Assembly (NCBI RefSeq): GCF_009857435.1
Contig: NZ_WWCK01000002.1
Coordinates: 846,364-910,363, forward strand
From: Duganella rivi
Lineage (GTDB): Bacteria > Pseudomonadota > Gammaproteobacteria > Burkholderiales > Burkholderiaceae_D
Direction of reading: 5' to 3'
Length of the DNA: 64,000 nucleotides
A program made the position numbers and the translations under genes. Positions 17,180 to 26,129 of this stretch are shown one piece after another; the stretch's first letter is position 1; each line of letters starts with the position of its first letter. The notes beneath the pieces are model-generated. The model was not told where the DNA came from. It made no database searches and saw nothing but the letters and a program-made list of their open reading frames with translations.

Positions 17180-17842
17180 ATGACCACCCATTCCGCCTCC
17201 CTCCGCGAGCAAATCGAAGAGATGATTGCCGTCGGCCAGCTCAAGCCGGGCCAGCATCTGGACGAGACCGAGCTCGCCACGCGCTTCGGCGTGTCGCGCA
17301 CGCCGATACGGGAGACCTTGATCCAGTTGTCGTCGATGGGCCTGGTGGTGATCCGGCCGCGGCGCGGCGCCATCGTGGCGGAGCTGGGGCCGCAGCAGCT
17401 GGTGGAGATGTTTGAGGTGATGTCGGAACTGGAGTCGACCTGCGGCCGCCTGGCTGCGCGCCGCATGACGCCGGAGGAGCAGCAAGCCTTGCTGGCCGCG
17501 CACCAGGCCTGCAAGGAAGCGCTGGACGCGCAGGAGCCGGACGCCTACTACTACAAGAACGAAGTGTTCCACGAGGCGATATACACCGGCAGCCACAATC
17601 AATTTCTGATCGAGCAAACGCGCGCGCTGTACCGTCGCTTGCGTCCTTATCGCCGCCTGCAACTGCGGGTGCGCAACCGCCTGGCCACTTCCTACCACGA
17701 GCATGACGGCGTGGTGCAAGCCATCCTGGACGGCGACGGCGAGCGCGCCGCGCAACTGCTGCGCGAGCACGTCATGATCCAAGGCCAGCGCTTCTCGGAC
17801 TTGGTGGCGTCGCTGCCGCAGCTGCGGCAGGACGCGGCGTAA
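17180..17842 (+). CDS. GntR-family transcriptional regulator, FCD type, divergent from the mdc operon
   Basis: 220 residues from ATG 17180. The winged helix has HLDETELATRFGVSRTPIRE near residues 30-50, then the wing VIRPRRGAIVAEL. The C-terminal FCD domain carries the likely metal ligands in KNEVFHEAIYTGSHN and the final AAQLLREHVMIQG. It most likely senses malonate or malonyl-CoA and controls the divergent TRAP-mdc operon, as MdcY and related proteins do elsewhere. A longer reading from 17105 would run through the promoter boxes and is disfavoured. Confidence 0.88.
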   Translation: MTTHSASLREQIEEMIAVGQLKPGQHLDETELATRFGVSRTPIRETLIQLSSMGLVVIRPRRGAIVAELGPQQLVEMFEVMSELESTCGRLAARRMTPEEQQALLAAHQACKEALDAQEPDAYYYKNEVFHEAIYTGSHNQFLIEQTRALYRRLRPYRRLQLRVRNRLATSYHEHDGVVQAILDGDGERAAQLLREHVMIQGQRFSDLVASLPQLRQDAA

Positions 17843-17847
17843 TCCCT

Positions 17848-18300
17848 TTAGTGCTTGGCCGCGTTGCGCATGATGCGTACCGGCTTGGACTCCGGGCCGG
17901 TGGCGGGCAGCATGTCTTCCAAGGTTTGCTGATCGAGCACCGCGAGGAAAGCGCGGGTGGCGTCGTTGAGCGTGTGTTTCAGCTTGCAGTTGGACGTTAG
18001 CGGGCAGGTGTCGCTGCTGCGGTCGAAGCATTCGGCCATAAAGAAATCGGTCTCGGTGGCGCGCACCAGTTCTCCGATGTTGATGTCCTTCGGTTCCTTG
18101 GCCAGCCGCAGGCCGCCGTTACGGCCGCGCACCGTCTCCACGAGGCCGGACAGGCCCAGTTGGTAGACTACCTTCATCAGGTGGTTTTTTGATATCACAT
18201 GCAAATCGGCGATGTCCTGGATGGTAACCAGTCGATCCCGATTGGCTGCCAGGTAGAGCAGCGTGCGCAGCGAGTAATCGGTAAATGAAGTGAGGCGCAT
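17848..18300 (-). CDS. nsrR: Rrf2-family regulator, NsrR-like nitric-oxide sensor
   Basis: 150 residues. The winged helix begins MRLTSFTDYSLRTLLYLA and includes IQDIADLHVISKNHLMKVVY. Three cysteines, C91, C99 and C105, in ECFDRSSDTCPLTSNCKL have the spacing of iron-sulfur NsrR proteins, which lose repression on reaction with nitric oxide. RNGGLRLAKEPKDINIGELV is also family-typical. It ends 6 bp from the convergent GntR gene. Known NsrR targets are not adjacent. Confidence 0.88.
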   Translation of the reverse strand: MRLTSFTDYSLRTLLYLAANRDRLVTIQDIADLHVISKNHLMKVVYQLGLSGLVETVRGRNGGLRLAKEPKDINIGELVRATETDFFMAECFDRSSDTCPLTSNCKLKHTLNDATRAFLAVLDQQTLEDMLPATGPESKPVRIMRNAAKH

Positions 18301-18413
18301 TCGGTGGATCAGGCTTATGGCAGATTAATGCGCCATTTTACATGCTTGTTCGTGATCTTGCGCACCGACGCCGGCGGCGGTCCGCCGTAGCCTCAGCTTA
18401 ATAGGGAGGCCGT

Positions 18414-18659
18414 ATGGACAAGGAAGAGGAACGTCGCCGCTTCATCGGCGAGTTGTGGCAGCGCTTCGAGCAGCTGCAAGCGTGGGCGGTAGAGAATTGG
18501 CCGGACAAGGAACAGCCGCTATCGAGCGCGGATTTTGTCGAGGCGCGCAAGGAGATACTGGGCTTGCGCAATCCCACCCCGGCGGCCGCGCCGCGCGCGC
18601 CGGAGCCGGAGCAGGGCGGGCCGCAGTATATCGATATGAATCCCGCGCCGTGGCCCTGA
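18414..18659 (+). CDS. Small hypothetical acidic protein
   Basis: 81 residues after a good ribosome-binding site (GGGAGG). The first half is charged and helical (DKEEERRRFIGELWQRFEQL) with several Trp residues; the second half is Pro/Ala/Glu-rich (APRAPEPEQGG) and likely disordered. No signal peptide or known domain is seen. It ends 7 bp from the convergent MFS gene. Function is not recognised. Confidence 0.7.
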   Translation: MDKEEERRRFIGELWQRFEQLQAWAVENWPDKEQPLSSADFVEARKEILGLRNPTPAAAPRAPEPEQGGPQYIDMNPAPWP

Positions 18660-18666
18660 TCAGCCG

Positions 18667-19881
18667 TTAGTCGTGCACTACCGGCTTGCCGGCTTGCGCC
18701 AGCAGCCACGCCAGCAGGCTGATAACCAGGCTGGCAAGCACGCCCCACGCCAGCTTCAAGGCGCTATCAAACAGCAGCGGCGCGACCAGGCCCGAGACCA
18801 GTGCAAACAACAGCATCTGGATGAAGGACTGCATCGAGGCGGCAAGGCCGCTATTGTTGGGGAAGTACTCCAGCGCGATCAGCGACAGCGGCGTCATGGC
18901 CAGCGCGAGGCCGAACGAGTAAATAAACAGCGGCATCACGGCCCACGGCACGGCGGCCACGAAGGCGGCGTTGTAGGCGACGTTGATCATGCCGGCGCTG
19001 ATCATCACCGCAAAGCCCAGCCACACTTGCGTCTTGCGCGAGAACTTGTGGGCGAATTTGCCGGACAGCGCGGAGCCGATCACCATACCGCTAATCAGCG
19101 GCACAAACATCCACGCGAACGCGGTCTCCGGCAGGTGCAGGATATTCATCACGAAGTAAGCGGCGGAGCCGATGTACAGCGCCACGCCCGCAAAGCACAT
19201 GCCAACGGCGACGGCCAGCAGCAGGAAGTGGTGGTGGCATAGCACCTTCCAATAATTCTTGGCGATGGCGCCGAGGTGGAACGGGTGGCGATTCTTCACC
19301 GGCAGGCTTTCAGGCAGTGCGCGGTACACGGCCAGCAGCATCAAAATACCGAAGGCGCTGAGGAACCAGAACACCGAACGCCAGCCGAAGCTCACTTGCA
19401 GCCAGCCGCCCAGCACCGGCGCAATCGCGGGCGCAAGGCCGAACACCATCATGATGTGCGACAGGATCTTCTGCGCGGCAGCGCCGGTGAAGCGATCCTG
19501 CACGATGGCGCGGCCCACCACCGAACCTGCGCCCGCGGCCAGGCCTTGCACGATGCGGCAGGCCAGCAGCACACCGATCGACGGCGCCATCGCGGCCACC
19601 ACGGAGGCGGCGATGTACAGCACCAGCGACACGATGATCACCGGGCGGCGGCCGAAGGAATCGGACAGCGTCCCGTAGAACAGCATCATGAACGCAAAGC
19701 AGAACAGGAACATCGACAGCGTCTGCTGGATCAGCAGCGGGCTGGCGTCGAAATGCTGGGCAATGGCCGGGAAAGAGGGCAGGTAGGTATCGATGGCCAG
19801 AGGGCCGACCATGGACAGGCCGGCCAACAGCAGCGTCAGCAAAATATTCATGAATAGCGTATTGTTCGTTGAGCCCGGCAT
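18667..19881 (-). CDS. Multidrug effflux MFS transporter, Bcr/CflA family
   Basis: 404 residues with twelve helices. TYLPSFPAIAQHFDAS follows helix 1, LSDSFGRRPVIIVSLVLY is the MFS loop-2 motif, and CRIVQGLAAGAGSVVGRAIV is the Bcr/CflA motif of drug:proton antiporters. Neither ATG (19881 or 19851) has a clear Shine-Dalgarno; the longer is listed. The substrate is unknown. It stands alone on its strand. Confidence 0.9.
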   Translation of the reverse strand: MPGSTNNTLFMNILLTLLLAGLSMVGPLAIDTYLPSFPAIAQHFDASPLLIQQTLSMFLFCFAFMMLFYGTLSDSFGRRPVIIVSLVLYIAASVVAAMAPSIGVLLACRIVQGLAAGAGSVVGRAIVQDRFTGAAAQKILSHIMMVFGLAPAIAPVLGGWLQVSFGWRSVFWFLSAFGILMLLAVYRALPESLPVKNRHPFHLGAIAKNYWKVLCHHHFLLLAVAVGMCFAGVALYIGSAAYFVMNILHLPETAFAWMFVPLISGMVIGSALSGKFAHKFSRKTQVWLGFAVMISAGMINVAYNAAFVAAVPWAVMPLFIYSFGLALAMTPLSLIALEYFPNNSGLAASMQSFIQMLLFALVSGLVAPLLFDSALKLAWGVLASLVISLLAWLLAQAGKPVVHD

Positions 19882-20000
19882 TTTACGCGATATGCGCCAT
19901 CCATATATGAAACGGCGAAATCCTTCGTTCGCTTGCGGCGAGTGGGTGGTTATGCTGTACCTTGGGCGACTGCGCCCGGGTTATTCGAATTCGAGACATT

Positions 20001-20924
20001 ATGACTATTGATACTTTTGACGGCACTTCCGTCAAGCCTTCGCACTGGAACCTTGGCAGCGTGATCGAGCAGCTGCGCGTATCGCGCGAAGCCACGCACA
20101 ACATCCGTCACCACGGGCGCGTGCGCGAGCTGCCGTCGCGCGATGCGCTAACGACCATCGTCAACGGCCTGCAAGCGGTGTTGTTCCCGACGCATTATGG
20201 CCGCCCCAACCTGACCGACGAGAGCATCGACTTCTTCGTCGGCGATACCTTGAACACCACCTTGAACCGCCTGGCGGAGCAAGTGCGGCGCGGTTTGCAG
20301 TTTTCGTCGGAAGAGGCGATTCCCGATGAAGAGGCGCTGACCAGGCAAGCGCACGACATCACGCGCCAGTTTGCAGCCAGTCTGCCGGAGGTGCGGGCCT
20401 TGCTGGTGTCCGACGTGCAGGCGGCGTTTTCGGGCGATCCGGCGGCGACCTCGGTGGCGGAGATCATGCTGTGCTATCCGGGCACCATCGCGATCTTGTA
20501 TTATCGCTTGGCGCATAGCCTGCATCGATTGGGTTCGCCATTCCTGGCGCGGCTGATTTCGGATATTGCGCACTCGCTGACCGGGATCGACATCCACCCG
20601 GCGGCGCAGATCGGCGGCAGCTTCTTCATCGACCATGGCACCGGCGTGGTGATTGGCGAGACGGCCATCATCGGCCAGCGCGTGCGCTTGTACCAGCACG
20701 TGACGCTGGGCGCGAAGCGCTTCCCGGCCGACGAGCAAGGCGCGCTGATTAAAGGCGTGCCGCGCCATCCTATCGTCGAAGACGACGTCGTCATCTACGC
20801 CGGTGCGACGATCTTGGGCCGCATCACCATCGGCGCCGGCTCCACCATCGGCGGCAACGTGTGGCTGACCCAAAGCGTGCCGCCAGCCAGCAACGTCTCC
20901 CAGGCCCAGATGCGCAACGACTGA
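20001..20924 (+). CDS. cysE: Serine O-acetyltransferase (EpsC-type CysE)
   Basis: 307 residues from ATG 20001. The N-terminal ~160 residues are helical; the C-terminal part is a left-handed beta helix of hexapeptide repeats (DIHPAAQIGGSFFIDHGTGV, then VVIGETAIIGQRV and ITIGAGSTIGGNVWLTQSVP). The active-site pair is the Asp-His in FIDHGTG. It acetylates serine with acetyl-CoA, the first committed step of cysteine synthesis. The N-terminal plan is that of the longer EpsC group. It sits next to the sulfur-scavenging genes. Confidence 0.92.
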   Translation: MTIDTFDGTSVKPSHWNLGSVIEQLRVSREATHNIRHHGRVRELPSRDALTTIVNGLQAVLFPTHYGRPNLTDESIDFFVGDTLNTTLNRLAEQVRRGLQFSSEEAIPDEEALTRQAHDITRQFAASLPEVRALLVSDVQAAFSGDPAATSVAEIMLCYPGTIAILYYRLAHSLHRLGSPFLARLISDIAHSLTGIDIHPAAQIGGSFFIDHGTGVVIGETAIIGQRVRLYQHVTLGAKRFPADEQGALIKGVPRHPIVEDDVVIYAGATILGRITIGAGSTIGGNVWLTQSVPPASNVSQAQMRND

Positions 20925-20955
20925 AGATTGAGCGCCACAGCCAACCCAAAAGGTT

Positions 20956-20985
20956 GGGGTCTGACCCCGTACGGGGTCAGACCCC
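20956..20985. repeat. 30-bp perfect palindrome, copy 1
   Basis: GGGGTCTGACCCC, central GTAC, then GGGGTCAGACCCC, identical to its own reverse complement. Each 13-base half can itself fold as GGGGT/ACCCC with a 3-base loop. It lies between convergent genes (cysE and the flavin monooxygenase), where it could terminate both. A second version with the halves swapped is at 33131-33160. Confidence 0.9.
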
Positions 20986-21075
20986 TGTTCGCCGCAATGC
21001 GGGTTTTGCGATTCCCGCACACTCAGCAGAAAAACAGAAACTGAACCCGCTTGGTTTGGCTTTGCGGGCTAAAAC

Positions 21076-22428
21076 CTAAGAAATCTCAACCTTCCTGCCA
21101 TGATGCGTGGGCGGGAGGCGCGAACCCCGGTTGAAGACTTGTTCACGCAGCGTGCCGGCGGTGTAGCCGGTGCGGTAGCGGCCCCGCTGTTGGAGTTCTG
21201 GCACGATGAGATCAACCACGTCGCGCATGCTTTCGTGGGCTAGCGCGAAGGCGAGGTTGAAGCCGTCGATGCCGGTTTCGTCTTGCCAGGTTTCGAGTTG
21301 GTCGGCCACTTGTTTGGGATCTCCTACCAGCACCGGGCCGCGTCCACCCAGGCCGATGAATTCGGCCGCTTCGCGGACAGTCCATTTGCGGTTAGGGTCT
21401 GCTGCGCTGAACGAGGCCAGCGCGGAACGGCCGGCGTCGGAATCGATGTATTCGATGGTGGCATCGAGCGCGAACTTGCTGAAGTCCACGCCAGTCCAAC
21501 CAGACAACAAGGCCAGCGCCGCTTCGATGTTGATGTGGCGCTTGTATTCTTCGTGCTTGGCTCGGGCTTCGGCTTCGGTCGGCGCGGTGATGATCAGTGC
21601 CTGGGCGTAGATTTTGAGGTCGTCGCTATTGCGACCGGTGGCGCGCAGGTCGTCCACGTATTTCTTCACCACCCGAATACTCGGCCCGCTCACGAAGGTA
21701 CACTCGGCATGCCGCGCCGCGAACGCCGTGCCGCGCGGCGAGGTGCCGGCTTGGTACAGCAAGGGCGTGCGCTGCGGCGACGGCTCGCTCAGGTGGAAGC
21801 CCGGCACCTTGTAGTACTTGCCCTCATGCCGAATCGGATGGATGCGCGACGGCTCGGCATAGACGCCGCGCTGCTTGTCGTTGACCACCGCATCATCATC
21901 CCAGCTTTTCTCCCACAGCTTGTAGACCACGTCCATGTACTCGTCCGCGAGGTCGTAGCGTTCGTCGTGGCTTAGCTGTTGATTCAGTCCGAGATTCCGA
22001 GCCGCGCTATCCAGATAGCCGGTGACGATGTTCCAGCCGATTCGTCCGCGAGTCAGATGGTCTAGCGTCGAGATGCGGCGCGCGAAGGTGTAGGGATGCT
22101 CATACGTCAACGCGCACGTCACGCCGAAGCCAAGGTGCTTGGTGGCTTGCGCCATCAACGGCACCAGCGCCAGCGGATCATTCAAAGGCGCTTGTACCGC
22201 GTGCCGCAGGGCCGCATCAGCGCTGCCCTGGTAGACATCGTAAGCCCCCAGCACGTCGGCAAGGAAGATGGCGTCGAAACGGCCGCGCTCCAGCAACTGC
22301 GCCAACTCAGTCCAATGATCAGGATCGGTGTAGCGATAGCTGGTGTCGCGCGGGTGAGTCCACAGCCCGGGCGACTGGTGGCTCACGGTGTTCATCTGAA
22401 AAGCGTTGAAGCGTATGAGTTTGCGCAT
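21076..22428 (-). CDS. LLM-class flavin-dependent monooxygenase (NtaA/SnaA/DmoA type)
   Basis: 450 residues. MRKLIRFNAFQMNTVSHQSPGL opens the TIM-barrel luciferase-like fold (only the family pattern is meant); LGFGVTCALTYEHPYTFARR, RGRIGWNIVTGYLDSAARN and LLYQAGTSPRGTAFAARHAE are the NtaA/SnaA/DmoA group motifs. These enzymes use FMNH2 to oxidise sulfides, sulfones or aminopolycarboxylates. Its start overlaps the metQ stop (TAATG), so it belongs to the sulfur operon and its substrate is probably an organosulfur compound. The flavin could be reduced by SsuE. Confidence 0.9.
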   Translation of the reverse strand: MRKLIRFNAFQMNTVSHQSPGLWTHPRDTSYRYTDPDHWTELAQLLERGRFDAIFLADVLGAYDVYQGSADAALRHAVQAPLNDPLALVPLMAQATKHLGFGVTCALTYEHPYTFARRISTLDHLTRGRIGWNIVTGYLDSAARNLGLNQQLSHDERYDLADEYMDVVYKLWEKSWDDDAVVNDKQRGVYAEPSRIHPIRHEGKYYKVPGFHLSEPSPQRTPLLYQAGTSPRGTAFAARHAECTFVSGPSIRVVKKYVDDLRATGRNSDDLKIYAQALIITAPTEAEARAKHEEYKRHINIEAALALLSGWTGVDFSKFALDATIEYIDSDAGRSALASFSAADPNRKWTVREAAEFIGLGGRGPVLVGDPKQVADQLETWQDETGIDGFNLAFALAHESMRDVVDLIVPELQQRGRYRTGYTAGTLREQVFNRGSRLPPTHHGRKVEIS

Positions 22429-23240
22429 TACTTTTCCAGCGCGAGCTGATAGTCGGTCTTGGCGTAGTCGGCGAAGTACTTATTCGTGACGGCGAGGAAT
22501 TCGCGCGAACGGTAGGCGGCGGCGATGTCCTTGGCGAATTGCTTGTCCTTGTCGGCGGTGCGCACGGCCACGAGGTTGGCGTAGGCTGGCGAGATTTTCT
22601 CGGTAATCAGCGCATCTTTCAGTTTCAGGCCCGAAGCCAGCGCGTAGTTACCGTTGACGAAGGCGTAGTCGGCATCCTGCAAGGAACGTGGCAACTGTGC
22701 GGCTTCCAGCGGCAGCAGTTTGATTTTCTTGATGTTGGTGGCGACGTCTTTTTCGGATGCCTTGAGGGGATCGGTTTTCTCGCGCAGCTTGATCCAGCCC
22801 AGTTGATCCAGCAGCACCAGCGCGCGCGCCTGGTTGGTCGGATCGTTCGGCAGGGCGACAGTGGTGCCTTCTTTAACGTCGTTCAGGGTCTTGTGCTTTT
22901 TGCTGTAGATGGCAATCGGCGCGGTTGGGATTTTGATCAGTTCCGACAAGGCCAGTTTGTGATCGGTCGAGAATTTGGTCAGGTAGATGATGTGCTGGAA
23001 GATGTTGGCGTCCAGCGAACCTTCGGCCAGCGCGTAGTTAGGCTGGATGTAGTCGTTGAATTCCACCAGCTTGACCTTGTAGCCTTGCTTTTCGAGGATA
23101 GGCTTGATGCCCAGCTTTACTTGATCGGCGTATGGGCCGGAGCTGGTGCCGATCACCAGTTCCTTTGGATCTTTGGCGTTGACGGAGAAGCTGATGGCGG
23201 CGGCAACGGCGGTCAGCAGCAGGTTACGGCGAGTGTTCAT
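22428..23240 (-). CDS. metQ: MetQ/NlpA-family substrate-binding protein
   Basis: 270 residues with a Sec signal (RRNLLLTAVAAAISFSVNA) that lacks a lipobox Cys, so this MetQ is probably soluble and periplasmic rather than a lipoprotein. The NlpA fold is shown by LVIGTSSGPYADQV, NYALAEGSLDANIFQH and TVALPNDPTNQARALVLLDQ. It should deliver methionine or a related sulfur compound to MetI/MetN. It starts 15 bp after the metI stop and ends overlapping the monooxygenase start. Confidence 0.9.
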   Translation of the reverse strand: MNTRRNLLLTAVAAAISFSVNAKDPKELVIGTSSGPYADQVKLGIKPILEKQGYKVKLVEFNDYIQPNYALAEGSLDANIFQHIIYLTKFSTDHKLALSELIKIPTAPIAIYSKKHKTLNDVKEGTTVALPNDPTNQARALVLLDQLGWIKLREKTDPLKASEKDVATNIKKIKLLPLEAAQLPRSLQDADYAFVNGNYALASGLKLKDALITEKISPAYANLVAVRTADKDKQFAKDIAAAYRSREFLAVTNKYFADYAKTDYQLALEK

Positions 23241-23255
23241 TGGGTGGTTCCTTGG

Positions 23256-23948
23256 TTAGTGTTTGTCGATGCGTTTGGCGATGCGGTTGCCGGTGAATTG
23301 GATCACTTGCACCATCAGGATCAGGATGGCGACGGTGGCGACCATGATGTCGGTTTCGAAGCGGTAGTAGCCGTAGCGGATGGCGAGGTCGCCGATGCCG
23401 CCGCCACCCACCACGCCGGCTACGGCGGAATAGGAGAGGAAGCTAATCGACAGCACGGTCAGCGCCAGCACGAGGCCGGAGCGGGCTTCCACCAGCAGCA
23501 CGCGCAGGATGATTTGCAGTTCCGAGGCTCCCATGGCGTGGGCGGCTTCGATCACGCCGCGCGGGACTTCGCGCAGGTTTTGTTCGACCAGCCGCGCGAA
23601 GTAGGGGATGGCGGCGAACGATAGCGGCACGGCGGCGGCCAGCGGGCCGATTGAAGTACCGGCGATCACGCGCGTGAACGGCACCAGCGCCACCAGCAGG
23701 ATGATGAACGGGAAGGAGCGCACGGTGTTCACGATCCAGCCGAGTATCAGCGCGGCAGGGCGGTTTTGCAGCGACTGGCCGTCTGCGACCAGGAACAGGA
23801 CGATGCCCAACGGGCCGCCGATCAGGATCGCGGACGAGAGGCCGATGCCAAGCATGACCAGTGTTTGGCCGAGCGCTTCCCACATTTCGGGCAGCATGGC
23901 GTAGATGGCGCTGGCCGACGCGGCCAAGGAGGAGATGAGTTCAGACAT
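23256..23948 (-). CDS. metI: Methionine-type ABC transporter permease
   Basis: 230 residues with five or six helices. The EAA-like coupling segment is EVPRGVIEAAHAMGASELQ with the following Ile-rich stretch. TVRSFPFIILLVALVPFTRV and VAGVVGGGGIGDLAIRYGYY are MetI signatures. It overlaps the upstream ATPase gene by 8 nt. Confidence 0.93.
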   Translation of the reverse strand: MSELISSLAASASAIYAMLPEMWEALGQTLVMLGIGLSSAILIGGPLGIVLFLVADGQSLQNRPAALILGWIVNTVRSFPFIILLVALVPFTRVIAGTSIGPLAAAVPLSFAAIPYFARLVEQNLREVPRGVIEAAHAMGASELQIILRVLLVEARSGLVLALTVLSISFLSYSAVAGVVGGGGIGDLAIRYGYYRFETDIMVATVAILILMVQVIQFTGNRIAKRIDKH

Positions 23949-24738
23949 TGGCGGTCTCCGGGAGCGGTGCGAGGGCGGCGAGCGCGTTGGTGGCGACAGA
24001 GGCGGCGAGTTCGCGGCCGAGGGCTGTGAAGCGTGGTGCGGACAGGCTAGCGGCGTCGTCGAGTGCGAATTGTTCGGCGATGGCGCCGTTTTCGATGACG
24101 GCTACGCGGTTGCAAATCTCGCCGATCACGTCCAGCTCATGGCTGACGATCACAATGGTCACGTCCAGGCGTTGATTGATGTCCTTCAGCGTCGCCAGTA
24201 GCGCGCGCGTGGTTTCGGCGTCGAGCGCCGATGTCGGCTCATCGCATAGCAGCACCGCCGGCTTGCTGGCCAGCGCGCGGGCGATGGCCACACGCTGTTT
24301 CTGCCCGCCCGACAGCTGCGCCGGATAGCTGGCGCTCTTGTCGCTCAAGCCCACCAGTTCAAGGCAATCCGCCACGCGAGCGGCGATCTGCTGCTTGGTC
24401 TGGCCTCCGTGAATATGCAGCGGGAAGGCGACGTTATCAAACACGGTCGCATTTTGCAGCAGATTAAACTGCTGGAAGATCATGCCGATGTTGGCGCGCG
24501 CATCGCGCAGGTCGCGCTTGGACAGCGAAGTCAATTCGCGGCCATCGACCGTAATCGCGCCTTTATCCGGGCGCTCCAACAGGTTAATCAATCGCAGCAG
24601 CGTGGACTTGCCCGCGCCGCTTTTGCCGATCAGGCCAAAAATATCGCCTTGGGCCACGTCCAGCGATACATCGCGCACCGCGTGAAAGTCGCCAAAGGAT
24701 TTGCTCGCATGCTCGATGCGAATCAGGGAAGTAGTCAT
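23941..24738 (-). CDS. metN: Methionine-type ABC transporter ATPase, short form without NIL domain
   Basis: 265 residues. Walker [13 protein letters not shown], signature [16 protein letters not shown], Walker [17 protein letters not shown] and the switch His in [10 protein letters not shown] are intact. Typical MetN has about 340 residues with a C-terminal NIL (ACT-like) domain that binds methionine and inhibits transport; here only ~35 residues follow the ATPase core ([16 protein letters not shown]). Feedback inhibition by substrate is therefore probably absent. It is coupled to sfnB by TAATG. Confidence 0.92.
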   Translation of the reverse strand: MTTSLIRIEHASKSFGDFHAVRDVSLDVAQGDIFGLIGKSGAGKSTLLRLINLLERPDKGAITVDGRELTSLSKRDLRDARANIGMIFQQFNLLQNATVFDNVAFPLHIHGGQTKQQIAARVADCLELVGLSDKSASYPAQLSGGQKQRVAIARALASKPAVLLCDEPTSALDAETTRALLATLKDINQRLDVTIVIVSHELDVIGEICNRVAVIENGAIAEQFALDDAASLSAPRFTALGRELAASVATNALAALAPLPETANV

Positions 24739-25934
24739 TATGAGTATGCAGTTGGTTCGGGCAGCGTACCGTCGAGCGCATAGCGTCCGAGGTCGCGAAT
24801 CTTGTAATCGACCGGATCGTGCAAGGTATGCACGCGCACATTGCGCCAGAAACGGTCGTAGCCAAATTTGGTGGAAGTGGAACGCGCACCCGTCAGCTCG
24901 AAAATCTCGCTGCTGACATCCACGCCGGCGGTATGCGCCAGCACCTTGGCCTCTGCCACCGACACCGCCAACTCGCCGCGCTGCTGCGCCGTGACAGCCG
25001 CACCGAGACGGAACAAGCGCTCCAGTTCATGCGCTGCCTGATCGGCCAGCACCGCAGCAGGCCGCAGCTTCAGCCACAATTGGCCGAAGCGATGCTGCGC
25101 CAGCGGATCGGCGCCCGCCTTATCAACGCCGGACGCAAACCACGGGCGCGCTTCTTTGCCGATGTACTCGCGCGCCGCTTCAAACGCGCCTTCGCCGATG
25201 CCGAGGTAAAGATTCGCCATCACCAGCTGCGCCACCTGCGAGCGCAAGGTGGCCTGCGCGGTCGGCTTCACGCCTGGCGCTTGCAGTACCTGCGTTGAAG
25301 GCAGCGACACCTGGTGGAAATGCACATTGCCGCTATCGGTCTGCTTCTGGCCGAAAGCATCCCAGTCGGCTTGCACGGCGACGCCATGCTGGCGCGTCGG
25401 CACCACGCCAATGAGCGCGGACTGCGTCTCCTCATGCCATGCCGAGATAGTGAGCCAATCCGAGCCCACGGAGCCGGATGAAAAACTCTTCACGCCATTT
25501 AGCTCAAAACCGTAGTCGGCCTCCGTGGCGCTGGTACGTTTATCCAAAGGATTAAGGGCATTGCCCCAAAACAGATTCTGCTCCACAGTCTGCGTCAGGA
25601 AGCGGCGCTGCTGCTGCGGCGTGCCATACAGCTGTATGCCCGCCAATTGCAAATGGTGGAAGCCAAACACGTGAGCCAGCGCGCTGTCGGCTCGGGCCAG
25701 TATGCGGATTACTTGATAGACCGTGGGCCAATCCGCGCCTTGACCGCCGTACGCGGTAGGGATGGATAAAGTAAGCAGGCCGGATTCGCGTATCCATTCG
25801 CGCTCCTGCGCTGCGTGGCCGCCGGCCTGGTCGCGTGCATTGGCGCTGGCGGCGAGTCGCTGCGCCAGTTCGGTGGCGACGTGCAGCGGATCGTGCGCAC
25901 GGTCATGCGACGTTTTTAATAGTGCTTGAGACAT
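24738..25934 (-). CDS. sfnB: SfnB-like acyl-CoA dehydrogenase-family sulfur acquisition oxidoreductase
   Basis: 398 residues from ATG 25934; a frame extension to 26111 crosses the promoter palindrome and is rejected. It has an acyl-CoA dehydrogenase fold: LTLSIPTAYGGQGADWPTV, LAHVFGFHHLQLAGIQLYG, LFWGNALNPLDKR, and the C-terminal ELTGARSTSTKFGYDRFWRN. SfnB and DszC-like members are flavin monooxygenases in sulfone or sulfonate use. It is the first gene of the minus-strand operon sfnB-metN-metI-metQ-monooxygenase, divergent from ssuE. Confidence 0.88.
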   Translation of the reverse strand: MSQALLKTSHDRAHDPLHVATELAQRLAASANARDQAGGHAAQEREWIRESGLLTLSIPTAYGGQGADWPTVYQVIRILARADSALAHVFGFHHLQLAGIQLYGTPQQQRRFLTQTVEQNLFWGNALNPLDKRTSATEADYGFELNGVKSFSSGSVGSDWLTISAWHEETQSALIGVVPTRQHGVAVQADWDAFGQKQTDSGNVHFHQVSLPSTQVLQAPGVKPTAQATLRSQVAQLVMANLYLGIGEGAFEAAREYIGKEARPWFASGVDKAGADPLAQHRFGQLWLKLRPAAVLADQAAHELERLFRLGAAVTAQQRGELAVSVAEAKVLAHTAGVDVSSEIFELTGARSTSTKFGYDRFWRNVRVHTLHDPVDYKIRDLGRYALDGTLPEPTAYS

Positions 25935-26011
25935 GGTATGTCCACTAAGTAGAAGGATCGGTCTTGCTAGTATGAAGACGCCACTAAACGCAGCAAACGA
26001 AGAATTCCGGC

Positions 26012-26056
26012 TTTTGATATGCAAAAAAATCATGCTATGGTTTTTGCATATCAAAA
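26012..26056. promoter_or_regulatory. 16-bp perfect inverted repeat in the sfnB/ssuE divergent control region
   Basis: TTTTGATATGCAAAAA (26012-26027) and TTTTTGCATATCAAAA (26041-26056) are exact reverse complements separated by 13 bp. It sits midway between two divergent sulfur operons, ~78 bp from the sfnB start and ~74 bp from ssuE. It is a likely operator for a regulator of both, possibly LysR-type (CysB/Cbl-like); the factor is not in the window. Confidence 0.75.
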
Positions 26057-26129
26057 CGTAAAACAATTCGTTTTGATTTCTATCGTGCGGATTTAAGCTC
26101 ACTGCCACCATTCAAGACAGGGGACAGAC

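Noticed and set aside
20956..20985. Insertion-sequence end
   Set aside because: The palindrome is complete in itself, with no transposase nearby and no paired inverted end.
25935..26111. N-terminal extension of SfnB
   Set aside because: It would read through the 16-bp palindrome and promoter region and resembles no family sequence.
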